24,831 nt of DNA from JAWVZH01 sp033722295. Lineage in GTDB: Bacteria; Bacteroidota; Bacteroidia; Chitinophagales; Saprospiraceae. The notes under the pieces were generated by a model that did no database searches, was not told the DNA's origin, and worked only from the letters and a program-made list of their open reading frames with translations. This document shows, one piece after another, positions 8,392-16,129 of the stretch (position 1 is its first letter; each line of letters starts with the position of its first letter). The stretch is from positions 1-24,831 of the forward strand of contig JAWVZH010000028.1 of the NCBI GenBank assembly GCA_033722295.1, written 5' to 3'. A program made the translations under genes and the position numbers.

Positions 8392-9036
8392 ATGCAAAAA
8401 ATAGGAATAATAGGATCCGGTGCGGTCGGTCAGGCTCTCGCGAAGGGCTTCTTAAAATACGGCTATCCCACCACGATCGCTTCTCGCAGCAAGGATAAAA
8501 GAAATCAACTCATTGAAGAGATAGGTCAGGGAATAAATTCCGCGCCACCGGAAGAGACTGCTAAAAATGCGGATCTGGTCATTTTTGCCGTCAAAGGAAG
8601 CCAGGCGGTTGAGGCACTCGAAAATATTTCGCAAGACGCATTATCCGGAAAAACGGTGATCGACACGACCAACCCCATATCGGATGAGGGTCCGAAGAAT
8701 GGGGTTTTAAGGTACACTACGAATATCAATCACTCCCTGATGGAAGAATTACAGGAGAAATATCAAGACGTTAGATTTGTGAAAGCCTTCAGCAGTGTGG
8801 GCAGCGCGCACATGGTAGATCCTGATTTTGATCAAAAACCAACCATGTTTATATGCGGCAATGATGCGGGAGCCAAACAACAGGTATCAAGGATACTCGA
8901 CCAGTTTGGCTGGGAAACAGAAGACATGGGAACCGCTGAAGCGGCGCGGGCCATCGAACCACTCGCGATGCTCTGGTGCATACCGGGATTCCGGGAGAAC
9001 AGGTGGAACCATGCCTTTAAGCTTTTAAAAAAGTAA
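8392..9036 (+). CDS. NADP-binding protein of the NADPH-dependent F420 reductase-like family
   Basis: A 214-residue Rossmann-fold protein. The N-terminus IGIIGSGAVGQALAKGF gives the GxGxxG dinucleotide motif (Gly8, Gly10, Gly13), and ASRSKDKR at the end of the second strand supplies Ser/Arg/Lys suited to the NADP 2'-phosphate. Later blocks include ADLVIFAVKG, VIDTTNPI and VKAFSSVGSAHM, typical of the F420-dependent NADP oxidoreductase family. Bacteroidota generally lack F420, so the true substrate is probably different and unknown. The C-terminus FRENRWNHAFKLLKK matches the family's usual end, so the gene is complete. It is divergent from the permease gene; no clear TAnnTTTG element is seen in the shared upstream region. 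Confidence 0.88.
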   Translation: MQKIGIIGSGAVGQALAKGFLKYGYPTTIASRSKDKRNQLIEEIGQGINSAPPEETAKNADLVIFAVKGSQAVEALENISQDALSGKTVIDTTNPISDEGPKNGVLRYTTNINHSLMEELQEKYQDVRFVKAFSSVGSAHMVDPDFDQKPTMFICGNDAGAKQQVSRILDQFGWETEDMGTAEAARAIEPLAMLWCIPGFRENRWNHAFKLLKK

Positions 9037-9104
9037 GTACCTGGATTTTAGATCCACGGTCCTATATTTCTTAATTCAGATTTAACTTCAATATGGTCAA
9101 CAGG

Positions 9105-9135
9105 TTGATATCCAATCACCAGCTTCTTAACTTTG
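9105..9135 (+). promoter_or_regulatory. Bacteroidetes-type promoter (TTG-N20-TAACTTTG)
   Basis: TTG at 9105-9107 is followed after 20 bp by TAACTTTG at 9128-9135, matching the Bacteroidetes -33/-7 consensus (TTTG or TTG, about 19 bp, TAnnTTTG). Expected transcription start is about 6 bases after the -7 box, at or next to the ATG at 9140, so the message may be nearly leaderless. Confidence 0.6.
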
Positions 9136-9139
9136 TGCA

Positions 9140-10561
9140 ATGACAAGAAAACTACTGGATACAGATCAAAAGGCCCTGGAGATCAATTTGGATGATACCG
9201 TCTATGGTACATTTGCCGAGATCGGGGCCGGCCAGGAGGTTGCGAGATACTTTTTTAAAGCCGGAGCAGCAGTAGGCACCATAGCAAAGACCATGTCGGC
9301 CTACGACAAGGTCTATTCCGATCAGATCTATGGTGCAGAAGCCAGCGGCAGATATGTTTGTGAGTCGCGACTGTATAAAATGCTGGATCATGAGTATGAC
9401 CTGATGGAGTCAAGACTTTCCGAGCATCGCCCGGATACTAAATTCTTTGTGTTTGCAGATACGGTTAGTGCCATCAACTACACCCGCACGGTCAAAGGTC
9501 ACGGATGGTTAGGCATGCGCTTTCAATTAGATCCGAAAGGGCCTACCAATGACTTTATACTTCATGTCAGGATGCTGGACAATAACAATCACCTCCAACA
9601 ACAAGCCATTGGTAAACTCGGGGTCAATATGGTCTATGCCAGTTTTAATTATCATCACGACATAGATCAGCTTGTAAAGTCACTTCTCGATGACATCAAA
9701 GACCGGGTAGTGATAGACATGATACATATCGATGGTCCTGACTTCAAACACATGGACGACCGAATGCTTTGTCTCAAGATCGTCGAACATGGATTATCAG
9801 AAGTGGCCATATTCAATGACAAGGGACGGAGCGTGCATGTCAGCGAATTTTTATATAAAAAATCGGTTATCGTGGTAAGAGGACATTACAAACCTCCGAC
9901 CCTGACGAGCGTCGATGTCTTCAAACAGAGCTCACGCCAATTCTGTACTGATGCCATATGTGAACTGAACCAAACGCATATGCTGGCCGAGTTGACACTG
10001 GACAATCTCAAATCAGAAGACCAACTCGATGAGAAGGATTATCTTCATCGAGCAGATCTCCTGAATGCCCTGGGCCAATATGTGCTGGTCAGCGATTGCA
10101 AGAGCCACCAAAACCTTATCAGCTATCTGAGGGACTATAAAGTATCAAAACTGGGTTTGCTGATCGGAGTTCGCGAACTCCTAGAGATCATCACCAGGAA
10201 TTTCGAGCAAAATCGCTCAGGAAATCTGCTCTCCGCCATGGGTGAGCTCTTCACCAAAGATATACGTATCTATACTTATCCTGCTCTTACCGAAGATGGA
10301 ACGATCCTGAGAGCGAAGGACTTGCCTGTTCCGGAAGGCATCGAGTTCTTGTACAAGTATCTCCTTGATTCCCAACACATCGTGGAGGTCGAAGAATATG
10401 ACGAATCGCTGTTGAAAATATTCCCGTGGGAAGTCTTGCGACTGATCCGCGAAGGTGATGATGCGTGGAAGGAGATGGTACCGGAAGAGATCATTGGCCT
10501 TATTGAAGAAAAAAAGATGTTTGGCTATAAACAGGCCGCGGCCCAAATCAATGAAAATTGA
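9140..10561 (+). CDS. Conserved protein of unknown function
   Basis: A 473-residue cytoplasmic protein without signal peptide or membrane segment. The N-terminus (KALEINLDDTVYGTFAEIGAGQEVARYFF, read here in parts) and the following TIAKTMSAYDKVYSDQIYG block are strongly family-like; I recall relatives in Bacteroidota and elsewhere with this opening, variously and unconvincingly labelled in databases (for example as nicotinate-nucleotide adenylyltransferase). I find no HxGH nucleotidylyltransferase motif to support that label. Other features are an acidic C-terminus (PEEIIGLIEEKKMFGYKQ) and several short His/Asp clusters (NYHHDIDQL, HIDGPDFKHMDD). The start is fixed by the family N-terminus. 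The stop overlaps the TTG start of the peptidase gene, so the two are probably cotranslated. Confidence 0.85.
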   Translation: MTRKLLDTDQKALEINLDDTVYGTFAEIGAGQEVARYFFKAGAAVGTIAKTMSAYDKVYSDQIYGAEASGRYVCESRLYKMLDHEYDLMESRLSEHRPDTKFFVFADTVSAINYTRTVKGHGWLGMRFQLDPKGPTNDFILHVRMLDNNNHLQQQAIGKLGVNMVYASFNYHHDIDQLVKSLLDDIKDRVVIDMIHIDGPDFKHMDDRMLCLKIVEHGLSEVAIFNDKGRSVHVSEFLYKKSVIVVRGHYKPPTLTSVDVFKQSSRQFCTDAICELNQTHMLAELTLDNLKSEDQLDEKDYLHRADLLNALGQYVLVSDCKSHQNLISYLRDYKVSKLGLLIGVRELLEIITRNFEQNRSGNLLSAMGELFTKDIRIYTYPALTEDGTILRAKDLPVPEGIEFLYKYLLDSQHIVEVEEYDESLLKIFPWEVLRLIREGDDAWKEMVPEEIIGLIEEKKMFGYKQAAAQINEN

Positions 10562-11334
10562 GACTTTTAAATTTGATTTTCGTCCTGATGATGGTCTATG
10601 CGTGCCAGTCCGGTCAAAAACCAGATAACCAGAGCATGTCCGTAGAATCACCATATGAGCCGACCTATGATTTGAATTTCCTACTGGGACACTTCGATCC
10701 CTCGGATCATCCGGACTTTGTGGAGATACAACCAAAGCATTCCAGTCGTAAAGGTATGTACATGCAGGGCAAAGCTTATGAGTCGTTCCGGGAAATGTAC
10801 GAAGCTGCTCATAAAGAAGGTGTGGAGCTCACTATAATCTCAGCTGCAAGAAATTTCGATTATCAAAAAAGCATCTGGGAGAAAAAATGGTTTGGTAAGA
10901 CGACATTAAGCAGCGGCATAAATGCCTCTTCCATCGATTCATTGTCGGACAGGGCCAAAGTGATAATGAAATTCAGCGCGATGCCGGGAGCGTCAAGGCA
11001 TCACTGGGGAACAGATATCGACATCAATTCACTCTCTAACACATATTTTGAGAAAGGACAGGGGAAAATCGAATTCGAATGGTTGAATGAGAACGCCCGA
11101 AAATTTGGATACTGCCGGCCCTACACTTCCAAATCCGCCGGCCGAACAGGATATGAAGAAGAAAAGTGGCATTGGTCCTATCTGCCTTTATCAGCGGTAA
11201 TGACCAGGGACATGGAGCTTTTATTCAGGGATTCAATGCTGCGGGATTTTGCTGGAAGCCAGGTCGCTGAAAAACTGAGGATCAAATCAGAGTATATTCT
11301 CGGAATAGATTCTTCTTGTTTGGAAGAGATTTGA
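10558..11334 (+). CDS. M15 family peptidase lipoprotein (D-Ala-D-Ala carboxypeptidase/VanY-like)
   Basis: A 258-residue exported zinc peptidase, probably trimming or recycling peptidoglycan stem peptides. The catalytic blocks are SRHHWGTDID (Ser146, His148, Asp155) and EKWHW (Glu202, His205), which give the M15 His-Asp-His zinc site and catalytic Glu. The start is TTG 10558: an in-frame TGA at 10552-10554 lies just upstream, and the next ATGs (10588, 10591) would leave only a few residues before the lipobox. From TTG the protein opens with a short, ideal lipoprotein signal, RLLNLIFVLMMVYAC (Cys16). The TTG overlaps the TGA of the preceding gene by 4 bases (TTGA), which implies translational coupling. 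The exact peptide bond cut cannot be read from sequence. Confidence 0.92.
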   Translation: MRLLNLIFVLMMVYACQSGQKPDNQSMSVESPYEPTYDLNFLLGHFDPSDHPDFVEIQPKHSSRKGMYMQGKAYESFREMYEAAHKEGVELTIISAARNFDYQKSIWEKKWFGKTTLSSGINASSIDSLSDRAKVIMKFSAMPGASRHHWGTDIDINSLSNTYFEKGQGKIEFEWLNENARKFGYCRPYTSKSAGRTGYEEEKWHWSYLPLSAVMTRDMELLFRDSMLRDFAGSQVAEKLRIKSEYILGIDSSCLEEI

Positions 11335-11354
11335 ATAGCAGGTCACAGATATTA

Positions 11355-11381
11355 TATTTTCGACCCCCGGGGTTGAAATTT
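11355..11381. repeat. Imperfect palindrome, copy 1 (shared core CGACCCCCGGGGT)
   Basis: Centred on C11368, with arms ACCCC/GGGGT extending outward into imperfectly matching A/T-rich flanks (TTTTCG... / ...TTGAAA). Its 13-bp core at 11361-11373 is identical to that of copy 2, 143 bp downstream. It lies 20 bp after the M15 peptidase stop. There is no T-run, so an intrinsic terminator is unlikely; a protein-binding dyad is more plausible. Confidence 0.65.
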
Positions 11382-11496
11382 CGCGCAATCCATTAGTTTA
11401 CAAATGATTTGATCTACCTGATTGAATATCAATATCTTATGTGTACAATACACGTATTCTATAGGGCCGCAGGATTATCAAAAGTGTTAAGAAAAC

Positions 11497-11525
11497 GTTA
11501 AAACGACCCCCGGGGTCACTTTAAC
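11497..11525. repeat. Imperfect palindrome, copy 2 (shared core CGACCCCCGGGGT)
   Basis: A 29-bp dyad centred on C11511: 14-base arms (11497-11510 and 11512-11525) match at 12 of 14 positions, from GTTAAA...GACCCC on the left to GGGGTC...TTTAAC on the right. The core 11504-11516 repeats copy 1 exactly. It lies about 100 bp before the thioredoxin-fold start at 11626, a position suited to an operator, but no regulator is encoded nearby. Confidence 0.7.
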
Positions 11526-11625
11526 ATCTCAGCCTTTTCCTCCCACCCCACCGTCCACCATCTTTTCCTTCTCACATTCTGAACGATTCCCCGTAATGTG
11601 GGTTTTTACAGTAAAACAGATAAAC

Positions 11626-12189
11626 ATGTCTCTTACAGAATCTAAAATGCTCGAATTGGGCGTAGAAGCGCCAAATTTTATACTCCCTGATACCATTAGT
11701 GGAAGGAACATCTCATATGAAGAGGTTTCAAGTGATAAAAAGGGAACACTGGTCATGTTCATCTGTAATCATTGTCCATATGTACTGCATGTGATCGAAG
11801 AGGTCAAAAAGCTTACAGACGAATACATGTCCAAGGGCATAGGAGTTGTTGCCATCAGCAGTAACGATGTGAAGAACTATCCTGCAGATTCACCGGAGAA
11901 GATGAAAGAGTTTGCCGCTAAATATGATCTCAACTTTCCCTACCTCTATGATGAAAGTCAGAATGTTGCCAGAGCCTATGATGCCGCATGTACACCGGAT
12001 TTTTATCTATTCGATGAGGATGACAAACTTATATACAGGGGAAGGCTGGACGGCTCAAGACCCAATAACGACGAGCCGCTGACCGGTAAGGACCTACGGG
12101 ATGCCCTCGACAGGTTGCTGGACGGAAGGCCACAATCCAAGGAGCAGTACCCCAGTGCAGGATGCAATATCAAATGGAAGAACAATTGA
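11626..12189 (+). CDS. Thioredoxin-fold protein with CNHC motif (AhpC/TSA-like)
   Basis: A 187-residue protein of the thioredoxin/peroxiredoxin superfamily. The redox motif is C47-N-H-C50 in MFICNHCPYVLHV, and the N-terminus (GVEAPNFILPDTISG) is the usual AhpC/TSA opening. Cys and cis-Pro context continue in CTPDFYLFDEDDKLIYRGRLDG. No signal peptide, so it is probably cytoplasmic, acting as a thiol-disulfide oxidoreductase or peroxide-related protein with unknown partner. The start chosen is ATG 11626 (MSLTESKM), which fits relatives; an in-frame ATG at 11596 would add ten unrelated residues. Confidence 0.9.
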   Translation: MSLTESKMLELGVEAPNFILPDTISGRNISYEEVSSDKKGTLVMFICNHCPYVLHVIEEVKKLTDEYMSKGIGVVAISSNDVKNYPADSPEKMKEFAAKYDLNFPYLYDESQNVARAYDAACTPDFYLFDEDDKLIYRGRLDGSRPNNDEPLTGKDLRDALDRLLDGRPQSKEQYPSAGCNIKWKNN

Positions 12190-12248
12190 TATTTCTGACT
12201 CTTTGGTACTCTCAAAATCACTTCTGACAGCTGATGTCTGCCAATTGC

Positions 12249-12256
12249 TATATTTG
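12249..12256 (+). promoter_or_regulatory. Candidate -7 promoter element TATATTTG before the DUF819 gene
   Basis: TATATTTG fits the Bacteroidetes TAnnTTTG box, 19 bp before the ATG at 12276, giving a predicted 5' leader of roughly 13 bases. No good TTTG lies at the -33 distance, so the call rests on the -7 box and position alone. Confidence 0.4.
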
Positions 12257-12275
12257 TTGATCTCAAAAAAGCAAT

Positions 12276-13661
12276 ATGGCTCCAGTTTTTACCAATGATG
12301 CAGTCGTTCTAGGGATCTTGTTGATCGTTCTGGCCCTTATTTTTCATACATCAAGTTCTGATAACCCTGCCTGGAAGAAGTTCTACAGGTTCATTCCAGC
12401 TCTCCTTTTGTGCTATTTCATTCCGGCCCTGCTAAACTGGCCATTCGGATTGATCGCACCCCACTGGTATGAAAGTGGTATCGTAGACCTGGCTGCACAA
12501 TATGATGTCGTGATCGGCAGCGGTATGAGTTATGACCAGATCACACAACTACTTAATGAAGTCGGGGTTCCAGCTTCTGAATACAAGGCTTATCAGGGAC
12601 ATTCACAATTATATTTTGTCGCCTCCAGGTACTTGTTGCCGGCTTCGTTGATCCTGCTCTGTCTCGGTATTGATTTTCAGGGCATCATCAATCTGGGACC
12701 AAAAGCACTGATCATGTTCTTTGCGGCAACCATCGGCATAATTCTGGGTGGCCCTATTGCAGTCCTGGTAGTTTCTTATGTATCTCCCGATGTCATACCT
12801 GTTACGCCAGACGAGTTGTGGCGCGGCCTATCGACGGTTGCTGGCAGTTGGATAGGAGGTGGTGCCAACCAAACGGCTATGAAGGAGATATTCCAGGTAA
12901 AAGATAATCTTTTCGGAACCATGATCGTCGTGGATGTGGTCGTGGCTAACATATGGATGGGCTTCTTACTTTACGGTGCTAATATCTCAGATCGCCTCGA
13001 TCTTAAATTGAAAGCCGATAATTCAGCCATCGAGGATCTGAAGCGCAGGGTCAGCGAGTACAGCGCCAAGGTTGCTCAAATCCCAACCACGACTTGGGTG
13101 TTCATTCTTCTGGCCGTGGGATTCGGAGGAACGGCTCTGTCACACTGGGGAACGGACGTGATCACACCTTTTATGGAAAACTTCAAAGAGAGATTGGTGG
13201 AATTGCGTCTTAATTCATTGATGTCCTCCTTTTTCTGGCTCATTGTTATCGCGACCTCCTTCGGACTGGCTTTGTCATTTACAAAAGCCAGGAAACTGGA
13301 GGGTGTAGGTGCTTCCCGATGGGGATCTGTGTTCATCTATATCCTTGTGGCAACTATTGGGATGAAAATGAACATCGGGGAGGTACTTGACAATCTCGGC
13401 CTTTTCTTCGTGGGAATAGTCTGGATGTTGGTACACGTTATTATCCTCTTACTCGTAGCCTACTTTATAAAAGCGCCATTTTTCTTCGTCGCTGTGGGTA
13501 GTCAGGCCAATATTGGTGGTGCCGCATCTGCTCCGATCGTGGCCTCGGCATTCAGCCCTTCGCTTGCCCCGGTGGGAGTATTGATGGCTGTGCTTGGTTA
13601 TGCCATGGGTACATATGGCGCTATAATCTGTGCCTTGCTCATGCAGGGGGTCGCTTCCTGA
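12276..13661 (+). CDS. DUF819 family integral membrane protein
   Basis: A 461-residue protein with about ten or more hydrophobic segments. It matches the DUF819 (YjcL-like) family as I recall it: opening TNDAVVLGILLIVLALIFHTSS, the first Gly-rich block GSWIGGGANQTAMKEIF, and a second related block GSQANIGGAASAPIVASAF in the C-terminal half. The paired GGxAN-type blocks in two halves suggest an inverted-repeat transporter fold. The substrate is unknown. A hydrophilic stretch of about 60 residues (SDRLDLKLKADNSAIEDLKRRV onward) separates the halves. It sits 86 bp after the thioredoxin-fold gene, with its own possible promoter element. Confidence 0.88.
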   Translation: MAPVFTNDAVVLGILLIVLALIFHTSSSDNPAWKKFYRFIPALLLCYFIPALLNWPFGLIAPHWYESGIVDLAAQYDVVIGSGMSYDQITQLLNEVGVPASEYKAYQGHSQLYFVASRYLLPASLILLCLGIDFQGIINLGPKALIMFFAATIGIILGGPIAVLVVSYVSPDVIPVTPDELWRGLSTVAGSWIGGGANQTAMKEIFQVKDNLFGTMIVVDVVVANIWMGFLLYGANISDRLDLKLKADNSAIEDLKRRVSEYSAKVAQIPTTTWVFILLAVGFGGTALSHWGTDVITPFMENFKERLVELRLNSLMSSFFWLIVIATSFGLALSFTKARKLEGVGASRWGSVFIYILVATIGMKMNIGEVLDNLGLFFVGIVWMLVHVIILLLVAYFIKAPFFFVAVGSQANIGGAASAPIVASAFSPSLAPVGVLMAVLGYAMGTYGAIICALLMQGVAS

Positions 13662-13881
13662 TGCAGGTAACACGGATTATGGAGAATGGCAAAAGGCTAA
13701 TGGCGATCTAGTCCTAAGAATCTTGATGAGCAGTTATAATGGCTAATAGATAATTCAACTATTAATATAAAACGCCATTCCATGCATTTGTCCGTTCATC
13801 ACTGCCGTTCACATTATTCTGTAGAAAGACACGATGTTTTTCTAATACTAATGGGAAATAGTATAAATGGCTGTGTTTTAG

Positions 13882-13889
13882 TATCTTTG
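13882..13889 (+). promoter_or_regulatory. Candidate -7 promoter element TATCTTTG at the head of the glmS-murA block
   Basis: TATCTTTG matches the TAnnTTTG box and lies 28 bp before the ATG at 13918, predicting a start near 13895 and a leader of about 22 bases. No TTTG is seen at the ideal -33 distance. The 256-bp spacer 13662-13917 contains no gene that I can support. Confidence 0.5.
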
Positions 13890-13917
13890 CACTCCATTTT
13901 TTGAGAATAAGATTGAT

Positions 13918-14742
13918 ATGAGTAAGCCTAGGTTATTGTACGTCACACAGGAGATGAACCCCTATACCAACTTAACCGCGATATCCTCCATAGTCAAGGG
14001 TCTGCCGCAGGCAGCCAATGAAAAAGGCATGGAAATACGGGTCCTAATGCCGCGATTTGGCACTATCAACGAGAGAAGGCACCGCCTTCATGAGGTAGTG
14101 AGGTTGTCCGGCATGAATATCATCGTAGATGACGATGATTATCCGTTGATCATCAAGGTGGCTTCTCTTCCGGGAGCCAGACTGCAAGTCTATTTCCTGG
14201 ATAACGAGGAGTTCTTCAAGAGGAAGTTCGTTTTCGAGGATGAAGATGGCAAGCCTTTCGAGGACAACCAGGATCGCATGGTCTTTTTCTGTAAGGGTGT
14301 ACTGGAAACCGTTAAAAAGTTTGGTTGGCCACCGGATCTTATCCACTGCCATGGCTGGATGACAAGCCTGGTTCCTTTTTATCTAAAATCCGTCTATAAA
14401 CAGGATCCTATATTTGAAAGATCCGATGTCATCTATTCGGTCTACAAGGAATCGATGGAAGACAGTTTTACGAATGCTTTCTTCTCAAAAGCCTCGATCA
14501 ATGAGCTTGGAGAAGAAGATCTAAAAGCCTATAAGGACGGAGACAAAATAAACCTTCACAAAGGCGCTATTTCTTACGCGGATGCGTTAGTTATGGGAAG
14601 CGATGAGCTCCCTGACAGGGTTCAGAAAGCTGTAAATGACGCTGACCTCCCAAAATTGGAATATGTTGAGGATGATGAACTACTACCTTCGTACATCAAG
14701 TTCTATCAAGAATTACTGGCCACAAAAGCTGAAGCTGAGTAA
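13918..14742 (+). CDS. Short GT5-like (glycogen/starch synthase-like) protein
   Basis: A 274-residue protein corresponding only to the N-terminal half of a glycogen synthase. Recognisable blocks are YVTQEMNPY, IVKGLPQAANEKGMEIRVLMPRFG, LQVYFLDNEEFF and PDLIHCHGWMTSLVPFYLK (counterpart of the VVHaHDWhtaL block of GT5). The ADP-glucose-binding KTGGL motif after the first strand is replaced by TNLTA, and the whole C-terminal GT-B domain is absent. It is therefore unlikely to make glycogen, although databases tend to name it glycogen/starch synthase. As I recall, this short form next to a DUF4270 gene and glmS recurs in Bacteroidota, so it is not a recent pseudogene. Function unknown; context suggests an envelope-linked role. 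Confidence 0.85.
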   Translation: MSKPRLLYVTQEMNPYTNLTAISSIVKGLPQAANEKGMEIRVLMPRFGTINERRHRLHEVVRLSGMNIIVDDDDYPLIIKVASLPGARLQVYFLDNEEFFKRKFVFEDEDGKPFEDNQDRMVFFCKGVLETVKKFGWPPDLIHCHGWMTSLVPFYLKSVYKQDPIFERSDVIYSVYKESMEDSFTNAFFSKASINELGEEDLKAYKDGDKINLHKGAISYADALVMGSDELPDRVQKAVNDADLPKLEYVEDDELLPSYIKFYQELLATKAEAE

Positions 14743-16123
14743 GTTCAGCCTGGTCTTTTTTGCTGCTATGGCAGTGATAATCACCGGATGCAACAAACCG
14801 GGTATACTGGGTTCAGATTTTGTTGAAGAAGATGAGGTGGATGTCAGAAGCATCTCGGATTTTATGTTCGTGGCCAAGACCATAGAAAGGGATCCTTTGA
14901 CAGTATATACCAATAACTTTACCGTACCCAATACATTTCTGTTGGGAGAGGTCAATGATCCATTTCTCGGAAGATCGAGGTCAGAGATCTACACTCAGAT
15001 AGACTTTTCTGCACGGAAAAGCAATCCATTCGATAGCGCCATGATAGATTCTGTGGTGCTCACCCTGAAGTATGACACCTTCGGACTTTATGGCACATTT
15101 GAGGACCAGGTGACTTTGTCCGTGTTCGAAATGGAGGAAGCCATGCAGGAATTTGATGTTACCTATAAAAGCAATCGAAGGTTTACTTCCAATACCGCCA
15201 TGCCTTTGGGTCAGAAGACATTTACACCAAATCCCTTCGATTCACTTATCGTAGAAGAGACGGATCCGGATACTACCTACAGGTTGGCGCCTCAGTTGAG
15301 TATTCGCCTGGATGTTAATTATTTCAGGGATAAACTGGAGGAGCTTGATTCGGTCTACTGGGCCAATCCTGATACTTTCAAACAAGAGATCATCAAGGGA
15401 CTTCATCTGTCCCTGGATGCACCGAATACCATGTTGGGGCTCAACTTCCAGGAGCTTGCGACGACGCGGCTTAAGGTCTATTATAAGCCGGATACGGCAA
15501 GCGCAGATGACGATCCTTTTATATTCAGCTTCTTTATGGATGAGGCTATTGCCAAAAGTGTTTATTATGAACATGATTACAGTGGCAGCCTGGCCGGCGA
15601 CATACTGGCTGACAGCATATCGGCTGCCAGCGATTCTATCATGTTCCTCCAGGAAATGCAGGGATTGAGTCCCGAGATCACTATCAAAGGTCTGGATACT
15701 CTGAAGGGCAAGCTTATCAATTCCGCTATACTGGAATTGAGCGTGGCCAGACTTCCGGGAGACGATAAAGAAATGTACACCAAGCCCTTCCTGATCACGG
15801 CTGAACAATACGGAGACACAACCATTATAGATATAATCGATACAGAGCGTGCAAAAGCTGAAGCATCAAGGAGAGGAAGTACTTCCTGGTTTATATCTTC
15901 CTTCGGAGGCAGTTGCGAAAAGATCACCGATAACGGACAGGATCGAAACGTGTACCGTGCCAATATTACTTCCCACTTGCAGGATGTTGTCGATGAAGGT
16001 AAGGATGAGACCGTTGTCATAATTAGCTCACTTTTAAGACCGGAAAGTCCAAAAAGAGTATTATTTTACGGAACGGACACCAAACACCCTGTTAAGCTGA
16101 AAGTTATATATACTGATTTATAA
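14675..16123 (+). CDS. DUF4270 family lipoprotein
   Basis: An exported lipoprotein with a hydrophobic signal FSLVFFAAMAVIITGC and then an Asn/Asp-rich mature part (GILGSDFVEEDEVDVRS) that is predicted to be mostly beta-structure. The VNDPFLGRSRSEIYTQI segment early in the mature part is family-like. Function unknown; surface exposure in Bacteroidota is plausible. The start is uncertain: ATG 14675 would overlap the preceding gene by 68 bp and give a long N-region, ATG 14768 is too close to the lipobox, and CTG 14729 would give an ideal KLSKFS N-region with only a 14-bp overlap. The stop lies 6 bp before glmS, so it is in the same operon. Confidence 0.85.
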   Translation: MNYYLRTSSSIKNYWPQKLKLSKFSLVFFAAMAVIITGCNKPGILGSDFVEEDEVDVRSISDFMFVAKTIERDPLTVYTNNFTVPNTFLLGEVNDPFLGRSRSEIYTQIDFSARKSNPFDSAMIDSVVLTLKYDTFGLYGTFEDQVTLSVFEMEEAMQEFDVTYKSNRRFTSNTAMPLGQKTFTPNPFDSLIVEETDPDTTYRLAPQLSIRLDVNYFRDKLEELDSVYWANPDTFKQEIIKGLHLSLDAPNTMLGLNFQELATTRLKVYYKPDTASADDDPFIFSFFMDEAIAKSVYYEHDYSGSLAGDILADSISAASDSIMFLQEMQGLSPEITIKGLDTLKGKLINSAILELSVARLPGDDKEMYTKPFLITAEQYGDTTIIDIIDTERAKAEASRRGSTSWFISSFGGSCEKITDNGQDRNVYRANITSHLQDVVDEGKDETVVIISSLLRPESPKRVLFYGTDTKHPVKLKVIYTDL

Positions 16124-16129
16124 TAATAT

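Larger units (their letters stand above)
11335..11625. other. Long intergenic spacer with dyad elements
   Basis: About 290 bp without a gene. It holds two GC-centred palindromes (separate entries), a smaller dyad GTGTA-CAA-TACAC at 11441-11453 lying between them, and a 48-base stretch (11533-11580) with only one G on the plus strand. No convincing TAnnTTTG promoter element was found, although transcription of the thioredoxin-fold gene downstream presumably starts here. Confidence 0.6.

Noticed and set aside
13662..13917. Small gene or RNA in the 256-bp spacer before the GT5-like gene
   Set aside because: No open frame with a credible start and no convincing fold beyond the candidate promoter box.
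15242..15808. 188-residue minus-strand frame inside the DUF4270 gene
   Set aside because: Antisense shadow of a lipoprotein gene whose frame is continuous and has a signal peptide.
16124..16129. glmS ribozyme or riboswitch upstream of glmS
   Set aside because: Only 6 bp separate glmS from the previous gene, so there is no room for it; it is also mainly a Gram-positive feature.
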